DNA of 64,000 bases from Caballeronia sp. SL2Y3 (GCF_022879575.1 NZ_CP084260.1:744001-808000); one strand, 5' to 3'; shown: positions 45,598-54,805, numbered from the stretch's first letter. Program-made: numbers and translations. The notes: generated by a model from the letters alone, not told the origin.

Positions 45598-47349
45598 ATG
45601 GAATTTGGTTTCAATCTGAATCGCACGGCGAACGCGTCCGCCTGGCGGCTCCTGCCCAACCGCTGGGACTTCGTGGCGTTCCCGATGATCATCTGCATCA
45701 TCGCGCTCGCCGCTGTCGGCTTTCACGAGACGCTCGCGCCCATCTCGACCCTGCAGACGCAGGCGATCTCGCTCGACCCCGCGAATCTCCCTGAATACGC
45801 ATTGCGCACGACCTTGCGCATGCTGGCCGCGATGGTCGCGTCGCTCGTCTTCACGCTCGCCTACGGCACGCTCGCCGCGAAGAGCCGGCGCGCGTCGCTC
45901 GTGCTGGTGCCGATTCTCGACATCCTCCAGTCGGTGCCGGTGCTCGGCTACATCTCTTTTACCGTCACGTTCTTTCTCGCGCTTTTCCCGGGGCGCGTCA
46001 TCGGTGCGGAGTGCGCGGCCATCTTCGCGATCTTCACGAGCCAGGCGTGGAACATGACGTTCAGCTTCTACCAGTCGCTGCGCACGGTGCCGCGCGACCT
46101 GGACGAAGTCTCGCGCGGCTTTCACCTGACCAACTGGCAGCGCTTCTGGAAGCTCGAAGTGCCGTTCTCGATGCCCGGCCTCATCTGGAACATGATGATG
46201 TCGATGTCGGGCGGCTGGTTCTTCGTCGTGGCGTCGGAGGCGATCACGGTCGGCAATCGCAGCATCGTGCTGCCGGGCATCGGCGCGTATCTCGCGGCGG
46301 CCATCGGCGAGCGCAACCTCGGCGCGATCGGCTGGGTGATTCTCGCGATGACCGTCGTGATTCTCGCCTACGACCAGTTGATGTTCCGCCCGCTCGTCGC
46401 GTGGGCGGACAAGTTCCGCATGGAGAACACGAGTTCGGGCAACGCGCCGGAATCATGGCTGCTCGACCTGATTCGTCGCACGCGCCTGATTCACCGCCTG
46501 CTCGTGCCGGCCGGATGGATTCTCGCCAAAGCCGCGCGCGTGCCGATCAAACTGCCGTCGCTGCAAGGCGTGAAGCTGCCGCTGCGCGCGCCGGTGTCCT
46601 CCACGCGCGCCGGCGATATCGCGTGGGGCGCGGCGGTGCTCGTGATTACCGCGTACGTGGTCTGGAAGGTGGTGTCGTTCGTCGCGACGGGCGTCACCTG
46701 GGGCGAAGTCGGGAATGTGTTCGTGCTCGGCTTCATCACGCTGCTGCGCGTGGTGGTGCTGATCGCGATTGCCTCGGTGATCTGGGTGCCGATCGGCGTG
46801 CTCATCGGCCTGCGCCCGGCGCTCGCCGAGAAGTTCCAGCCGCTCGCGCAGTTCCTCGCGGCGTTTCCGGCGAATCTGCTGTTTCCGGTGTTCGTCGTCG
46901 CGATCGTGCGCTGGCATCTGAACCCGGATATCTGGCTGTCGCCGCTCATCGTGCTCGGGACGCAGTGGTATATCCTTTTCAACGTGATCGCGGGCGCGTC
47001 GGCCTATCCGAACGATTATCGCGAGGCCGCGACCAACTTCCAGATTCGCGGCTGGCAGTGGTGGAAGAAGGCCATGCTGCCGGGCATTTTCCCGTACTAC
47101 GTCACCGGCGCGATCACCGCTTCGGGCGGCGCGTGGAACGCGAGCATCGTCGCGGAGGCGGTGTCGTGGGGCAAGACCAGCGTCGTCGCGCACGGACTGG
47201 GCGCCTATATCGCGCAGAACACGGCCGATGGCGACTACCCGAAAATCATTCTCGGCATCGCGGTGATGTCGCTCTTCGTGACGCTGTTCAACCGCCTGTT
47301 GTGGCGCCCGCTGTACGCCTACGCCGAAGCGCGGCTTCGACTGGATTGA
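45598..47349 (+). CDS. Double-domain ABC permease, nitrate/sulfonate/bicarbonate type
   Basis: The 583-residue membrane protein is two permease domains joined head to tail, each with its own EAA loop: EVSRGFHLTNWQRFWKLEVPFSMPGLIW (about residue 170) and EAATNFQIRGWQWWKKAMLPGIFPYYV (about 480). It can therefore form the whole transmembrane channel without a second permease gene. It is followed after 12 bp by the ATPase gene. No periplasmic binding protein is encoded beside it; the substrate is unknown. Confidence 0.88.
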   Translation: MEFGFNLNRTANASAWRLLPNRWDFVAFPMIICIIALAAVGFHETLAPISTLQTQAISLDPANLPEYALRTTLRMLAAMVASLVFTLAYGTLAAKSRRASLVLVPILDILQSVPVLGYISFTVTFFLALFPGRVIGAECAAIFAIFTSQAWNMTFSFYQSLRTVPRDLDEVSRGFHLTNWQRFWKLEVPFSMPGLIWNMMMSMSGGWFFVVASEAITVGNRSIVLPGIGAYLAAAIGERNLGAIGWVILAMTVVILAYDQLMFRPLVAWADKFRMENTSSGNAPESWLLDLIRRTRLIHRLLVPAGWILAKAARVPIKLPSLQGVKLPLRAPVSSTRAGDIAWGAAVLVITAYVVWKVVSFVATGVTWGEVGNVFVLGFITLLRVVVLIAIASVIWVPIGVLIGLRPALAEKFQPLAQFLAAFPANLLFPVFVVAIVRWHLNPDIWLSPLIVLGTQWYILFNVIAGASAYPNDYREAATNFQIRGWQWWKKAMLPGIFPYYVTGAITASGGAWNASIVAEAVSWGKTSVVAHGLGAYIAQNTADGDYPKIILGIAVMSLFVTLFNRLLWRPLYAYAEARLRLD

Positions 47350-47361
47350 GGACGAGTTCCG

Positions 47362-48747
47362 ATGCAGAACCTTAAAAATACTCAGACGCCCGCCCAGCAG
47401 GCGGCGGTGCGCACTCCGGGCACGCCCGCCGGCGCGCAGGCGGCGTCGCAGAAGCCGCCGCGTCTCGGCCCGGAGATTCTGCGTGTGCAGAACGTGAGCC
47501 GCGGCTTCAACAAGACGCAGGGCGAACTGCTGGTGCTCGACGACGCGAACCTCTCGCTGCGCGAAGGCGAGATCGTCGGTCTGCTCGGGCGCTCGGGCTC
47601 GGGCAAGTCGACGCTTTTGCGCATCATCGCCGGACTGATCGAGCCGACCGATGGCCAAGTGACCTATCTGAACGAGCCGTTGCGCGGCCCGGCGAAGGGC
47701 GTCGCGATGGTGTTCCAGACTTTCGCGCTCTTTCCGTGGCTGACCGTGCTGCAAAACGTGGAGGCCGGTCTCGAAGCGCAGGGCGTGGGGGCGCGGGAGC
47801 GCCGCGAGCGGGCGCTCGCCGCTATCGACCTGATCGGTCTCGACGGCTTCGAAAACGCCTATCCGCGCGAACTGTCGGGCGGCATGCGGCAGCGCGTGGG
47901 CTTTGCGCGGGCGCTCGTCGTCGATCCGACGCTGCTCCTGATGGACGAGCCGTTCTCCGCGCTCGACGTGCTGACGGCCGAGAACCTGCGCACCGACTTG
48001 CTCGACTTGTGGACGCAGGGGCGTCTGCCGATCAAGTCCGTGCTGATCGTGACGCACAACATCGAAGAAGCGGTGTTCATGTGCGACCGCATTCTCGTGC
48101 TGTCGTCGAATCCCGGCCGCGTGATGGCCGAGATCAAGGTGCCGTTCAAGCATCCGCGCAACCGGCTGGACCCGGCGTTCCGGCGCCTGGTGGACGACAT
48201 CTACGCGAAGATGACCGCGCGCCAGCTCGACGACGCGAAGAAGAAGGGGCTGGAGCTGGGAAGCTGGCTGCCGTCCGTGTCGACGAACCTGATGGCCGGT
48301 CTCATCGAAACGCTTGCCGCCGAGCCGTACCACGGCCGCGCGGACATGCCGGAAATTGCGCGGACGCTGCATCTGGAAGTGGACGACCTCTTCCCGATTG
48401 CCGAAGTGCTGCAACATCTCGGTTTCGCGGACGTGCGCGAAGGCGACATCTACCTGACGCCGCAGGCCCGCGTGTTCGCGGAATTCGGCACGCAGGAACG
48501 CAAGATGATGTTCGCCGAGCACTTGCTGCGGCACGTGCCGCTCGCCGCGCGAATCAAGAAGGTGCTCAACGAGCGGCCGGGGCATCGCGCGCCGCGCGTG
48601 CGCTTCGAGCAGGAACTCGAAGACTTCCTCTCCGATAAAGCTGCGCAGGAGACGCTCGATGCGGTCATCGACTGGGGACGTTACGGCGAGATCTTTTCGT
48701 ATAACGACCAGACGGAAATGCTGAGTCTGGAGGATGTCGAAGCCTGA
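47362..48747 (+). CDS. ABC ATPase with C-terminal AAA-associated domain
   Basis: The 461-residue protein has an Ala/Pro-rich start, an ATPase domain of SsuB/NrtD type with Walker A LGRSGSGKST, signature LSGGMRQRV and Walker B LLLMDEPFSALD. An additional C-terminal domain of about 150 residues (LMAGLIETLAAEPYHGRADMPEIARTLHLEVDDLFPIAEVLQHLGFADVREGDIYLTPQAR) follows. This winged-helix-like tail is known as the AAA-associated domain on nitrate/sulfonate-type ATPases. It probably senses a ligand or regulates transport. A strong terminator follows. Confidence 0.88.
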   Translation: MQNLKNTQTPAQQAAVRTPGTPAGAQAASQKPPRLGPEILRVQNVSRGFNKTQGELLVLDDANLSLREGEIVGLLGRSGSGKSTLLRIIAGLIEPTDGQVTYLNEPLRGPAKGVAMVFQTFALFPWLTVLQNVEAGLEAQGVGARERRERALAAIDLIGLDGFENAYPRELSGGMRQRVGFARALVVDPTLLLMDEPFSALDVLTAENLRTDLLDLWTQGRLPIKSVLIVTHNIEEAVFMCDRILVLSSNPGRVMAEIKVPFKHPRNRLDPAFRRLVDDIYAKMTARQLDDAKKKGLELGSWLPSVSTNLMAGLIETLAAEPYHGRADMPEIARTLHLEVDDLFPIAEVLQHLGFADVREGDIYLTPQARVFAEFGTQERKMMFAEHLLRHVPLAARIKKVLNERPGHRAPRVRFEQELEDFLSDKAAQETLDAVIDWGRYGEIFSYNDQTEMLSLEDVEA

Positions 48748-48770
48748 TTGCGGTTTCTCGGCGCAAAACA

Positions 48771-48809
48771 AAAGCGCGGGCCCCGGAAGCGGAAACCGCG
48801 CTTTTTTTT
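48771..48809 (+). terminator. Terminator of the ABC operon
   Basis: Stem AAAGCGCGG (48771-48779) with CCGCGCTTT (48796-48804) is followed by a T-run to 48809. Confidence 0.85.
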
Positions 48810-48810
48810 A

Positions 48811-48894
48811 GCGTGCGCGTTCGCATCGTCGTCATCCACGGCGGAGAACGCGAGTGGACGCACAAGCAGATTGCGCGGTTCTGTCGCCCAAATC
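48811..48894 (-). pseudogene. Remnant of a third lipoprotein paralogue
   Basis: Read on the minus strand, this stretch encodes AFSAVDDDDANAHA, nearly the same as AFSVGDGDDANAHA inside the intact lipoprotein gene next door. DNA around 48811-48850 closely matches DNA around 49028-49090. The matching part is followed directly by a hairpin of AAGCGCGG type, so the rest of the reading frame has been deleted. Confidence 0.5.
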
Positions 48895-48931
48895 AAAAGC
48901 GCGGCTGCCGAGAACAGAAGCCGCGCTTTTT
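48895..48931. terminator. Terminator of the lipoprotein pair
   Basis: Stem AAAAGCGCGGC (48895-48905) with GCCGCGCTTTT (48920-48930); T-rich on both sides. Its stem is nearly the same as that at 48771-48804, consistent with duplication of the gene-plus-terminator unit. Confidence 0.75.
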
Positions 48932-48950
48932 CGTACGCCACGCGTGTTGC

Positions 48951-49475
48951 TTACTGCAAGTTGCCCCAACGCTCGACCGCTGGCTCCGCCGACGCCCACT
49001 TCCAGCCTTCGGTCTGCTTGCACGCGCTCGCGACGAACCATTCGGCGTGCGCGTTCGCATCGTCGCCGTCCCCGACGGAGAAGGCGAACTCCTTGCAGCT
49101 TGCGAGCGCGTTGTCGAACTCGCGCAGCACGCGCACATCGCCGTGACCGTTTTCGATCGGCAGCGTGTGCTTGACCTTCCACGGTCGCGTTTCGCCGACG
49201 GCCGACACGCCCGCCGCAGCCGCGATGGCCACTTGCTGATCCGTATGCAGCGACTTCGACACACGCTTCACGGCTTCGTCGGTGGCGGCCTGCACCGCGA
49301 TGCCGACGCCTAAGCCGATCGCCGGATTCGTCGTCACGGCGCCAGTCGCGATGCCTGCGACCGCGCCCGTGGCCGCGCCGATGGACGCGCATCCGCTCAT
49401 CGTCACGCACGCGGCGGCGACCGCCACGGCAAGCGAGAAGCGCAGCGCGGGATGGACTGCGAGCCGCACCGTCAT
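48951..49475 (-). CDS. Lipoprotein of unknown function, paralogue 1
   Basis: From ATG 49475 (overlapping the upstream stop as ATGA) the product is 174 residues. It has a lipoprotein signal ending VTMSGC, then a glycine-zipper-like hydrophobic stretch (GAATGAVAGIATGAVTTNPAIGLGVGIAVQAATDEA). The C-terminal part ends FVASACKQTEGWKWASAEPAVERWGNLQ. The C-terminus is shared with the adjacent paralogue. The lipobox predicts outer-membrane anchoring. Function unknown. Confidence 0.7.
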   Translation of the reverse strand: MTVRLAVHPALRFSLAVAVAAACVTMSGCASIGAATGAVAGIATGAVTTNPAIGLGVGIAVQAATDEAVKRVSKSLHTDQQVAIAAAAGVSAVGETRPWKVKHTLPIENGHGDVRVLREFDNALASCKEFAFSVGDGDDANAHAEWFVASACKQTEGWKWASAEPAVERWGNLQ

Positions 49476-50026
49476 TGCAGCGAGCCCCAGCGCGGCGTGG
49501 CGGGTTCGGCCGACGCCCATTTCCACTTGGCTCCGTCACGGCAGACGGAGGCGACGTAGAACGCGCTGTCGGCGGGGCGGTCCTTGGTGGCGTCGCGATC
49601 GACGGAAAACACGATTTCCTTGCAGTCGAGCGCGCCGCTGCTGATCGTACGGCTGACCGTCACGCGGCCTTTTTCGTCGTCTTCGAGCGGGATCGAATGC
49701 GTCACGACCCACGGGGCCACGGCGCCCACCGCGAGCGGGCCGGCGACAGCCGCGATCTTGTCCTGCGTATCCGTATGCACGATGCGCTGCGTGTACTGCA
49801 CGCCCGCCCGCGCCGCCGCCACCGCGCCCAGGCCGATGCCTGTCGCCACGGCGGCGTTGTCCGTCACCTTGGCCGCCACAGCCGCGCCCGCGATACCCGC
49901 GCCCGCTGTCGCGCCTTCGCTATAAAGGGAATTGCATCCGCTGAGAGTCAGGCACGCAATGACGCCGCTCGTGATCGCGGCGAGCGCGGCGGCGCGCTTG
50001 CCGCGCCGGGGGACACCAATCTGCAT
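49472..50026 (-). CDS. Lipoprotein of unknown function, paralogue 2
   Basis: The 184-residue product has a basic N-terminus, signal segment and lipobox LTLSGC, a glycine/alanine-rich zipper (GATAGAGIAGAAVAAKVTDNAAVATGIGLGAVAAARAGV), and the C-terminus FYVASVCRDGAKWKWASAEPATPRWGSLQ. The order lipobox, zipper, VTHSIPLED/VKHTLPIEN, CKE(I/F)(V/A)FSV and KWKWASAEPA is the same in both paralogues. The pair arose by tandem duplication and is translationally coupled. The ATG at 50026 follows a weak purine-rich site. Confidence 0.7.
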   Translation of the reverse strand: MQIGVPRRGKRAAALAAITSGVIACLTLSGCNSLYSEGATAGAGIAGAAVAAKVTDNAAVATGIGLGAVAAARAGVQYTQRIVHTDTQDKIAAVAGPLAVGAVAPWVVTHSIPLEDDEKGRVTVSRTISSGALDCKEIVFSVDRDATKDRPADSAFYVASVCRDGAKWKWASAEPATPRWGSLQ

Positions 50027-50283
50027 ATTGCTTTTCCTTCGTCTGCCGTTTTTTCTCGCTGCGGCCTTCCGAAAGGCCGTAGCCGACGTTCCTTCGAGCA
50101 GTCACTCAGTGCGAGTCCTGTCGCGGGCTTCGCGCATTTTGAAGCATGCCTCTAATTACCGCTTCGGGAAAATTGCAAGAAATTGCAAGCGGCGGGAACG
50201 CGTTGCGCATTCCGTAACGCGGGCCGCACGAGAAGGACGCCGCAAGAGGCTGCAACGGCCTCCTGCGGCGGTTGAGACGAGGA

Positions 50284-51348
50284 TCAGCTTTCGCTGGTGG
50301 AAGGGGTGTCGCTCGCGTCGGTGTCTTCGTTTTCGTAGGCGCCGAGGCGGTTGTACAGCGTCTTCAAACTGACGCCGAGCGCCTTGGCCGCGCGCCGCTT
50401 GTCGCCGCCGCAATGCTTGAGCGTGCCGAGGATGATCTGCTTCTGCGCGTCGGCGAGCGGCGTGCCAACCCAGACGTTCATTGCATCGCCTTGCGTGACG
50501 GGCTTCTTCACCCGCGACGCCAGGTGCGGATGCGCGATTTCGACCGTCTTCTCCGCGAGGATGAACGCGCGATAGACCGTGTTCTTCAACTCGCGCACGT
50601 TGCCGGGCCACGAATAGGTGCGCAGCACGTCGAGCGCGCGCTTGCTGAAAACCTTGTTCGTGCCTTCCTGCGCGTTCATTTCGGAGAGGAAATGCTGCGC
50701 GAGCAGTTCGCGGTCGGCGTCGCGCTCGCGCAAGGGCGGCGCGCGCAGCGGGAACACGGCGAGACGGTACATCAGGTCTTCGCGCAGCCCGTTTTCCTTG
50801 ACCGCGGCGACCGGATCGCGGTTCGTCGCGGCGATCACGCGCACGTCCGAACTGATCAGATCATTGCCGCCGACGCGAAAGAACGTGCCGGTTTCCAGCG
50901 CGCGCAGCAGCTTCACCTGGCGCACCGGGGACATTTCCGTCACTTCGTCGAGGAACAGCGTGCCGCCGTTCGCATGCTCGAAATAGCCGATGCGGCCCTG
51001 CACCGCGCCCGTGAAACTGCCTTTCTCGTGGCCGAAGAGTTCGGCTTCGATCAGGTTGTCCGGAATCGCGCCGCAGTTGACGGCGATGAACGGCGCGTCC
51101 TTGCGCGCGCTGTGGTCGTGAATCGTCCGCGCGACGAGCTCCTTGCCGGTGCCCGACTCGCCGATGATGAGCGCGGTCGCGTCGGTGGCGGCGACGCGCT
51201 CGATCTGCGCATACAACTCCAGCATGACGGGCGACGAGCCGTACAGTAGTCCGTAAGACTTCAAACCCGGCACGTCCCCCGCAGAGCGCTTTTTCTGCGC
51301 CGGTGTTTCGCCTGCGACAAGCGGCGGGTCAAGATCGGTTGACGCCAT
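50284..51348 (-). CDS. Sigma-54 activator (AAA+ with Fis-type HTH), no receiver domain
   Basis: The 354-residue protein has a short N-terminus without a sensor domain, then the AAA+ core: Walker [15 protein letters not shown] sigma-54 contact loop (consensus GAFTGA with one change), Walker [10 protein letters not shown], and the arginine finger region. The C-terminal Fis-type helix-turn-helix is [32 protein letters not shown]. It activates RNA polymerase-sigma-54 by ATP hydrolysis; lacking a receiver, it may be controlled by its level or by a partner protein. It is divergent from the operon starting at 51934, which has a sigma-54-type promoter between the two. Confidence 0.9.
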   Translation of the reverse strand: MASTDLDPPLVAGETPAQKKRSAGDVPGLKSYGLLYGSSPVMLELYAQIERVAATDATALIIGESGTGKELVARTIHDHSARKDAPFIAVNCGAIPDNLIEAELFGHEKGSFTGAVQGRIGYFEHANGGTLFLDEVTEMSPVRQVKLLRALETGTFFRVGGNDLISSDVRVIAATNRDPVAAVKENGLREDLMYRLAVFPLRAPPLRERDADRELLAQHFLSEMNAQEGTNKVFSKRALDVLRTYSWPGNVRELKNTVYRAFILAEKTVEIAHPHLASRVKKPVTQGDAMNVWVGTPLADAQKQIILGTLKHCGGDKRRAAKALGVSLKTLYNRLGAYENEDTDASDTPSTSES

Positions 51349-51841
51349 AGGTCCTGATAGTTCCTGAGTTCTGCGAATGTGATGGGCGGGCGGCGCGCGG
51401 CGCCGACGGCTGACGCGCCGCCCGGTGGGCACGCGCGGTCGCTCGATTCGGCTGAATGTCCGGCGCGGCCGGGCGGGTCCGTGGCGTCGAGCGTCGGTAG
51501 CGGCGCGGCGGTGCTGACGCGCTGCGCTGTCGTGCGCTCGATGGCGATGAGCCGGTTTCCCTCGAAAGCGTCAGTCCGGAGTCGCGGCGCAACCCAATGA
51601 TTCGCCGCTGCGACTCTATCTCATAAACGCTATTTAACCATTCGCGACGATATTGCGGCAATGCGTGCCGTCAGTCGGATGGCAATTTGTCTGAATGCGT
51701 TTTGCGAAGCGCGAGTGATCCGGAAAGGTTCTCCGTGCGCGCCGCGAATTTACAAGTCCACGGCGTAAGAGTTACCCGACAGACGCGCGTCTATTTCGAC
51801 TTTTGCGCAGACGCCCACGCGCGCGCCGCCCTCCGCGTGAA

Positions 51842-51857
51842 TGGCACGGAAGCTGCT
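51842..51857 (+). promoter_or_regulatory. Sigma-54-type (-24/-12) promoter of the YqjD-like operon
   Basis: TGGCACG-GAAG-CTGCT matches 11 of 12 defined positions of TGGCACG-N4-TTGCW, with GG and GC 10 bases apart. A start near 51868 lies 66 bp before the first gene. The divergent gene next to it encodes a sigma-54 activator. Confidence 0.65.
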
Positions 51858-51933
51858 TCGTCGTGATCATCCTTATTCGAATGCCCGCGACGGGAAGCTG
51901 AAGAAACGGGCAACGGGAGAGGTCGAGCACATC

Positions 51934-52296
51934 ATGGAAGACATTTTCGATTTCGATGTTGCCGCCGACGAGCGTCGCGATCAGGCGGCGGGTGCGCGGC
52001 CGGCTCGCGGCGGGGGTGCGCGGGCATCGGGCGAGCGGCAGGAACTCGCGGCCGGTGAACCGATCGACATCTATCACTGGGCGGCCGTCGCGCTGGTCAC
52101 GGCGCTCATGTGCGCGGTGCTCGGCTACGCCGCCGGCACGCCCGCGCTGGCTCGCGCCGCCAACGTGACGAGCCTCGTGTTCGGGGTGGCAGGCGGCGCG
52201 CTGACGGCGAGCGGCGTCATCCGGCGGCTGCGCGCACGCATGGCGACGAGCGGCGCACATCGGCCGCTGGCCGTCACGGTGCCGAAGGCGCAGTAG
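51934..52296 (+). CDS. Small inner-membrane protein of unknown function
   Basis: The 120-residue product (ATG 51934 after GGGAGAGG) starts with an acidic and Arg-rich cytoplasmic part (MEDIFDFDVAADERRDQAAG), then two hydrophobic stretches (WAAVALVTALMCAVLGYAAG; VTSLVFGVAGGALTASGVI) and a basic tail. No family is recognised. First gene of a probable three-gene operon with a sigma-54-type promoter. Confidence 0.6.
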   Translation: MEDIFDFDVAADERRDQAAGARPARGGGARASGERQELAAGEPIDIYHWAAVALVTALMCAVLGYAAGTPALARAANVTSLVFGVAGGALTASGVIRRLRARMATSGAHRPLAVTVPKAQ

Positions 52297-52365
52297 TCGC
52301 CTGGCCGCTGTAGCTTTATTGAGGCCCGCAATCGTGCGGAAGACCCACTTGGCGAGGACTGATTC

Positions 52366-52683
52366 ATGAGTCACACGACTGTCCAGCTTGCGTTGGGCAA
52401 GCAGAAGATCATCGAAGACATCAAGGTGCTGTTGAACGACTCGGAAGAGTTGTTGCGGCTGTCGTCGGCGCTGCCGGGCGAGGGCGTCGAGGCGCTGCGC
52501 TCGCGTCTGCGCGATCACGCCGACACTGCACGCGCCGCGCTCGAAGACGCGCAGGCGAGTGCGCAAAGCCGTTACCGCGCGAGCATCGAATGCACCGAGC
52601 GGTACGTGCGCGAGAATCCGTGGCAATCGCTCGGCATGGCGGCTGCTGCGGGATTCCTGCTGGCCGCAATCATTTCGCGCTAA
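52366..52683 (+). CDS. ElaB/YqjD/DUF883-family membrane-anchored stress protein
   Basis: The 105-residue protein has a long helical N-terminal part (VLLNDSEELLRLSSALPGEGVEALRSRLRDHADTARAALEDAQAS). The family's C-terminal PWQSLGMAAAAGFLLAAIISR membrane anchor is clear. In E. coli YqjD and ElaB are membrane-bound ribosome-associated stress proteins of stationary phase. It is the second gene of the operon with the 120-residue membrane protein. Confidence 0.85.
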   Translation: MSHTTVQLALGKQKIIEDIKVLLNDSEELLRLSSALPGEGVEALRSRLRDHADTARAALEDAQASAQSRYRASIECTERYVRENPWQSLGMAAAAGFLLAAIISR

Positions 52684-52722
52684 CGGCGCGGCATCGAATT
52701 CACGACACGGGAGAGAACAACA

Positions 52723-52920
52723 ATGGCACGGTCATCGATTGGAGTGTTCGGCGCGCTTTTCGCGGTCGGCAGCGTGCTCGCCTGGAAATGGGTGCAGTCG
52801 CAGGACGCGAACGGGCGGCGCGCCGTAAGCGGCAAGAACCGCTGGCAAGGAGGACGCTCGCGCGGCGGAAAGTACGTCGTCGGCGGCACGCCTGACGCCT
52901 GGCATTTCCCGAAAAGCTGA
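52723..52920 (+). CDS. Small membrane protein of unknown function (65 aa)
   Basis: ATG 52723 is behind GGGAGAG. The product has one N-terminal hydrophobic segment (IGVFGALFAVGSVLAWKWV) and a basic, glycine-rich tail (GGRSRGGKYVVGGTPDAWHFPKS). It is 39 bp after the YqjD-like gene and ends before a terminator, so it probably completes the operon. Confidence 0.6.
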   Translation: MARSSIGVFGALFAVGSVLAWKWVQSQDANGRRAVSGKNRWQGGRSRGGKYVVGGTPDAWHFPKS

Positions 52921-52997
52921 TCGCGCAATTCGCGTCGACACTGCGCGCTCGGGCGCATCGGCTGGATGCGCCGAGCCCTTCGCGATACTCACGCAAT

Positions 52998-53028
52998 AAA
53001 ACGCACGCCCTCGTGGCGTGCGTTTTTA
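52998..53028 (+). terminator. Terminator of the YqjD-like operon
   Basis: A 12-bp stem AAAACGCACGCC (52998-53009) with GGCGTGCGTTTT (53015-53026) and T-run. Confidence 0.85.
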
Positions 53029-53277
53029 TCTTGATAAACCCTTATAATCATTGAACCTCTGCCATAAGTCGCGAATTGGAAAAACTTACGGCTCAGAGAC
53101 CCAAGCGTGCGGAACTTTCGGAAATTTATCTGTTTTCTGCGCTTCGCGGTCGGGTTTTAGCCCCTCGGGCGCCCGACCCGCTAGACGCACCGGCCCGGAC
53201 GGCCACAGTCGCCCGGAGAAGACCACGCCGCCGCGCGGCGTGTGACCCTGAAACGCTTTGGAAGAATTCGAGACGCA

Positions 53278-54681
53278 ATGCCACACGTATTGATTGTCGA
53301 TGACGATCCCAGTACCCGCGAGGCGCTAGCCGCGATCATCGGCGAAGACGGACTGACCACGGCCACCGCCAGCGATCTGCGCGAAGCGCGCATTCAGCTC
53401 GTGCGGCAGACGCCGGACGTCGTTTTCACCGATCTGAAACTGCCCGACGGAACGGGCGTCGACCTGTTCGAAGATCTCGATCCGCGCTCCGGCGTGGAAT
53501 TTATCGTCATCACCGGGCATGCGACGGTGGAATCGGCCGTGAGCGCGCTCAAAATGGGCGCCGCCGATTACCTCGTCAAGCCCATCAACATGCAGCGCGT
53601 GAAGGCGATTCTGTCGCGCCTGCCGCGCGCCGGCGACCTGAAGGCGGAAATCGGCACGCTGCGCGGCGAGTTGCGCCGCATGGGCCGTTTCGGGCTCATG
53701 CTCGGCAATTCGCCCGCCATGCAGACGGTCTACGACCAGATCGGCCGCGTCGCGCCGACCGCGGCCTCCGTCCTGCTGATCGGCGAATCGGGCACGGGCA
53801 AGGAAGTCGCCGCGCAGACGCTGCACGAGCTCAGCCTGCGCCGCAAGCATTCGTTCATCGCGGTGAACTGCGGCGCGATCTCGCCGAACCTGATCGAGTC
53901 CGAAATGTTCGGCCACGAACGCGGATCGTTCACGGGCGCGGATCGCCAGCACAAGGGTTATTTCGAACGCGCGAACGGCGGCACGCTGTTCCTCGACGAA
54001 ATCACCGAAATGCCGATCGAATTGCAGGTGAAGCTGCTTCGCGTGCTGGAGACGGGCATGTTCATGCGCGTCGGCACGACGAAGGAAATCGAGACCGACG
54101 TGCGCCTGATCGCCGCGACGAACCGCGATCCGGAGCAGGCCGTGCTCGAAGGCAAGCTGCGGCTCGACCTGTATCACCGGCTCAACGTGTTCCCGATCAA
54201 CCTGCCGCCGCTGCGCGAACGCGGCAAGGACGTGGAACTGCTCGGTCAGGCGTTCCTCGACGAGCTGAACGCCCGCTACAACACGAAGAAGGACTTCCCG
54301 CCGGCGGTGCGCGAGATGCTCGCGTCGTACAACTGGCCGGGCAACGTGCGCGAACTCAAGAACTACGTGCAGCGCGCGTACATCATGTCCGGCTCCGATT
54401 CGGACAGCACCGCGACCGTCCCGCTGCAAATCTCGCTGTCGCGACCTTCGTCGGGCACGGCGGTGACGATTCCGTTCGGGACGTCGCTCGCGCAGGCCGA
54501 CCGCCAACTCATTCTCGCGACGCTCGAACAGTGCGGCGGCGTGAAGACGCGGGCAGCGGAAATCCTCGGCATCAGCCTGAAAACGCTCTACAACCGGCTG
54601 GTGGAGTACGGTGAAGATGCGAACAAGGCGGCCGTCGGCGAAGGCGGAGACGTGAGCGAATCGGAAAGCGAAAATCGCTGA
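53278..54681 (+). CDS. NtrC-type sigma-54 response regulator
   Basis: The 467-residue protein has a receiver domain (about 1-118: VLIVDDDPSTREAL, phosphoacceptor aspartate in VVFTDLKLPDG, VKPINMQRV). An AAA+ core follows with [14 protein letters not shown] and GGTLFLDEI. The Fis-type helix-turn-helix is [32 protein letters not shown]. The start is at MPHVLIVDDD, the normal receiver N-terminus. No histidine kinase gene is near. Its DNA-binding helix is almost the same as that of the receiver-less activator at 50284-51348. Confidence 0.92.
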   Translation: MPHVLIVDDDPSTREALAAIIGEDGLTTATASDLREARIQLVRQTPDVVFTDLKLPDGTGVDLFEDLDPRSGVEFIVITGHATVESAVSALKMGAADYLVKPINMQRVKAILSRLPRAGDLKAEIGTLRGELRRMGRFGLMLGNSPAMQTVYDQIGRVAPTAASVLLIGESGTGKEVAAQTLHELSLRRKHSFIAVNCGAISPNLIESEMFGHERGSFTGADRQHKGYFERANGGTLFLDEITEMPIELQVKLLRVLETGMFMRVGTTKEIETDVRLIAATNRDPEQAVLEGKLRLDLYHRLNVFPINLPPLRERGKDVELLGQAFLDELNARYNTKKDFPPAVREMLASYNWPGNVRELKNYVQRAYIMSGSDSDSTATVPLQISLSRPSSGTAVTIPFGTSLAQADRQLILATLEQCGGVKTRAAEILGISLKTLYNRLVEYGEDANKAAVGEGGDVSESESENR

Positions 54682-54707
54682 ACGTCGGCTATCTTCACAC
54701 GAAAACC

Positions 54708-54740
54708 ACGCCCGCTGCTTGCAAAAGCGCGGGCGTTTTT
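54708..54740 (+). terminator. Terminator of the NtrC-type regulator gene
   Basis: Stem ACGCCCGC (54708-54715) with GCGGGCGT (54729-54736) and a T-run. Confidence 0.8.
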
Positions 54741-54805
54741 GTTGGCAGGCGCGCTTTCAGCAACGATAATGACATGAATGGACGCGTCGGCCGAGGTGAA
54801 ATCAG

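Noticed and set aside
50239..50268. Terminator for the activator gene at 50284
   Set aside because: A hairpin CCGCA-GAGGC is present but no T-tract follows, so an intrinsic terminator is not supported.
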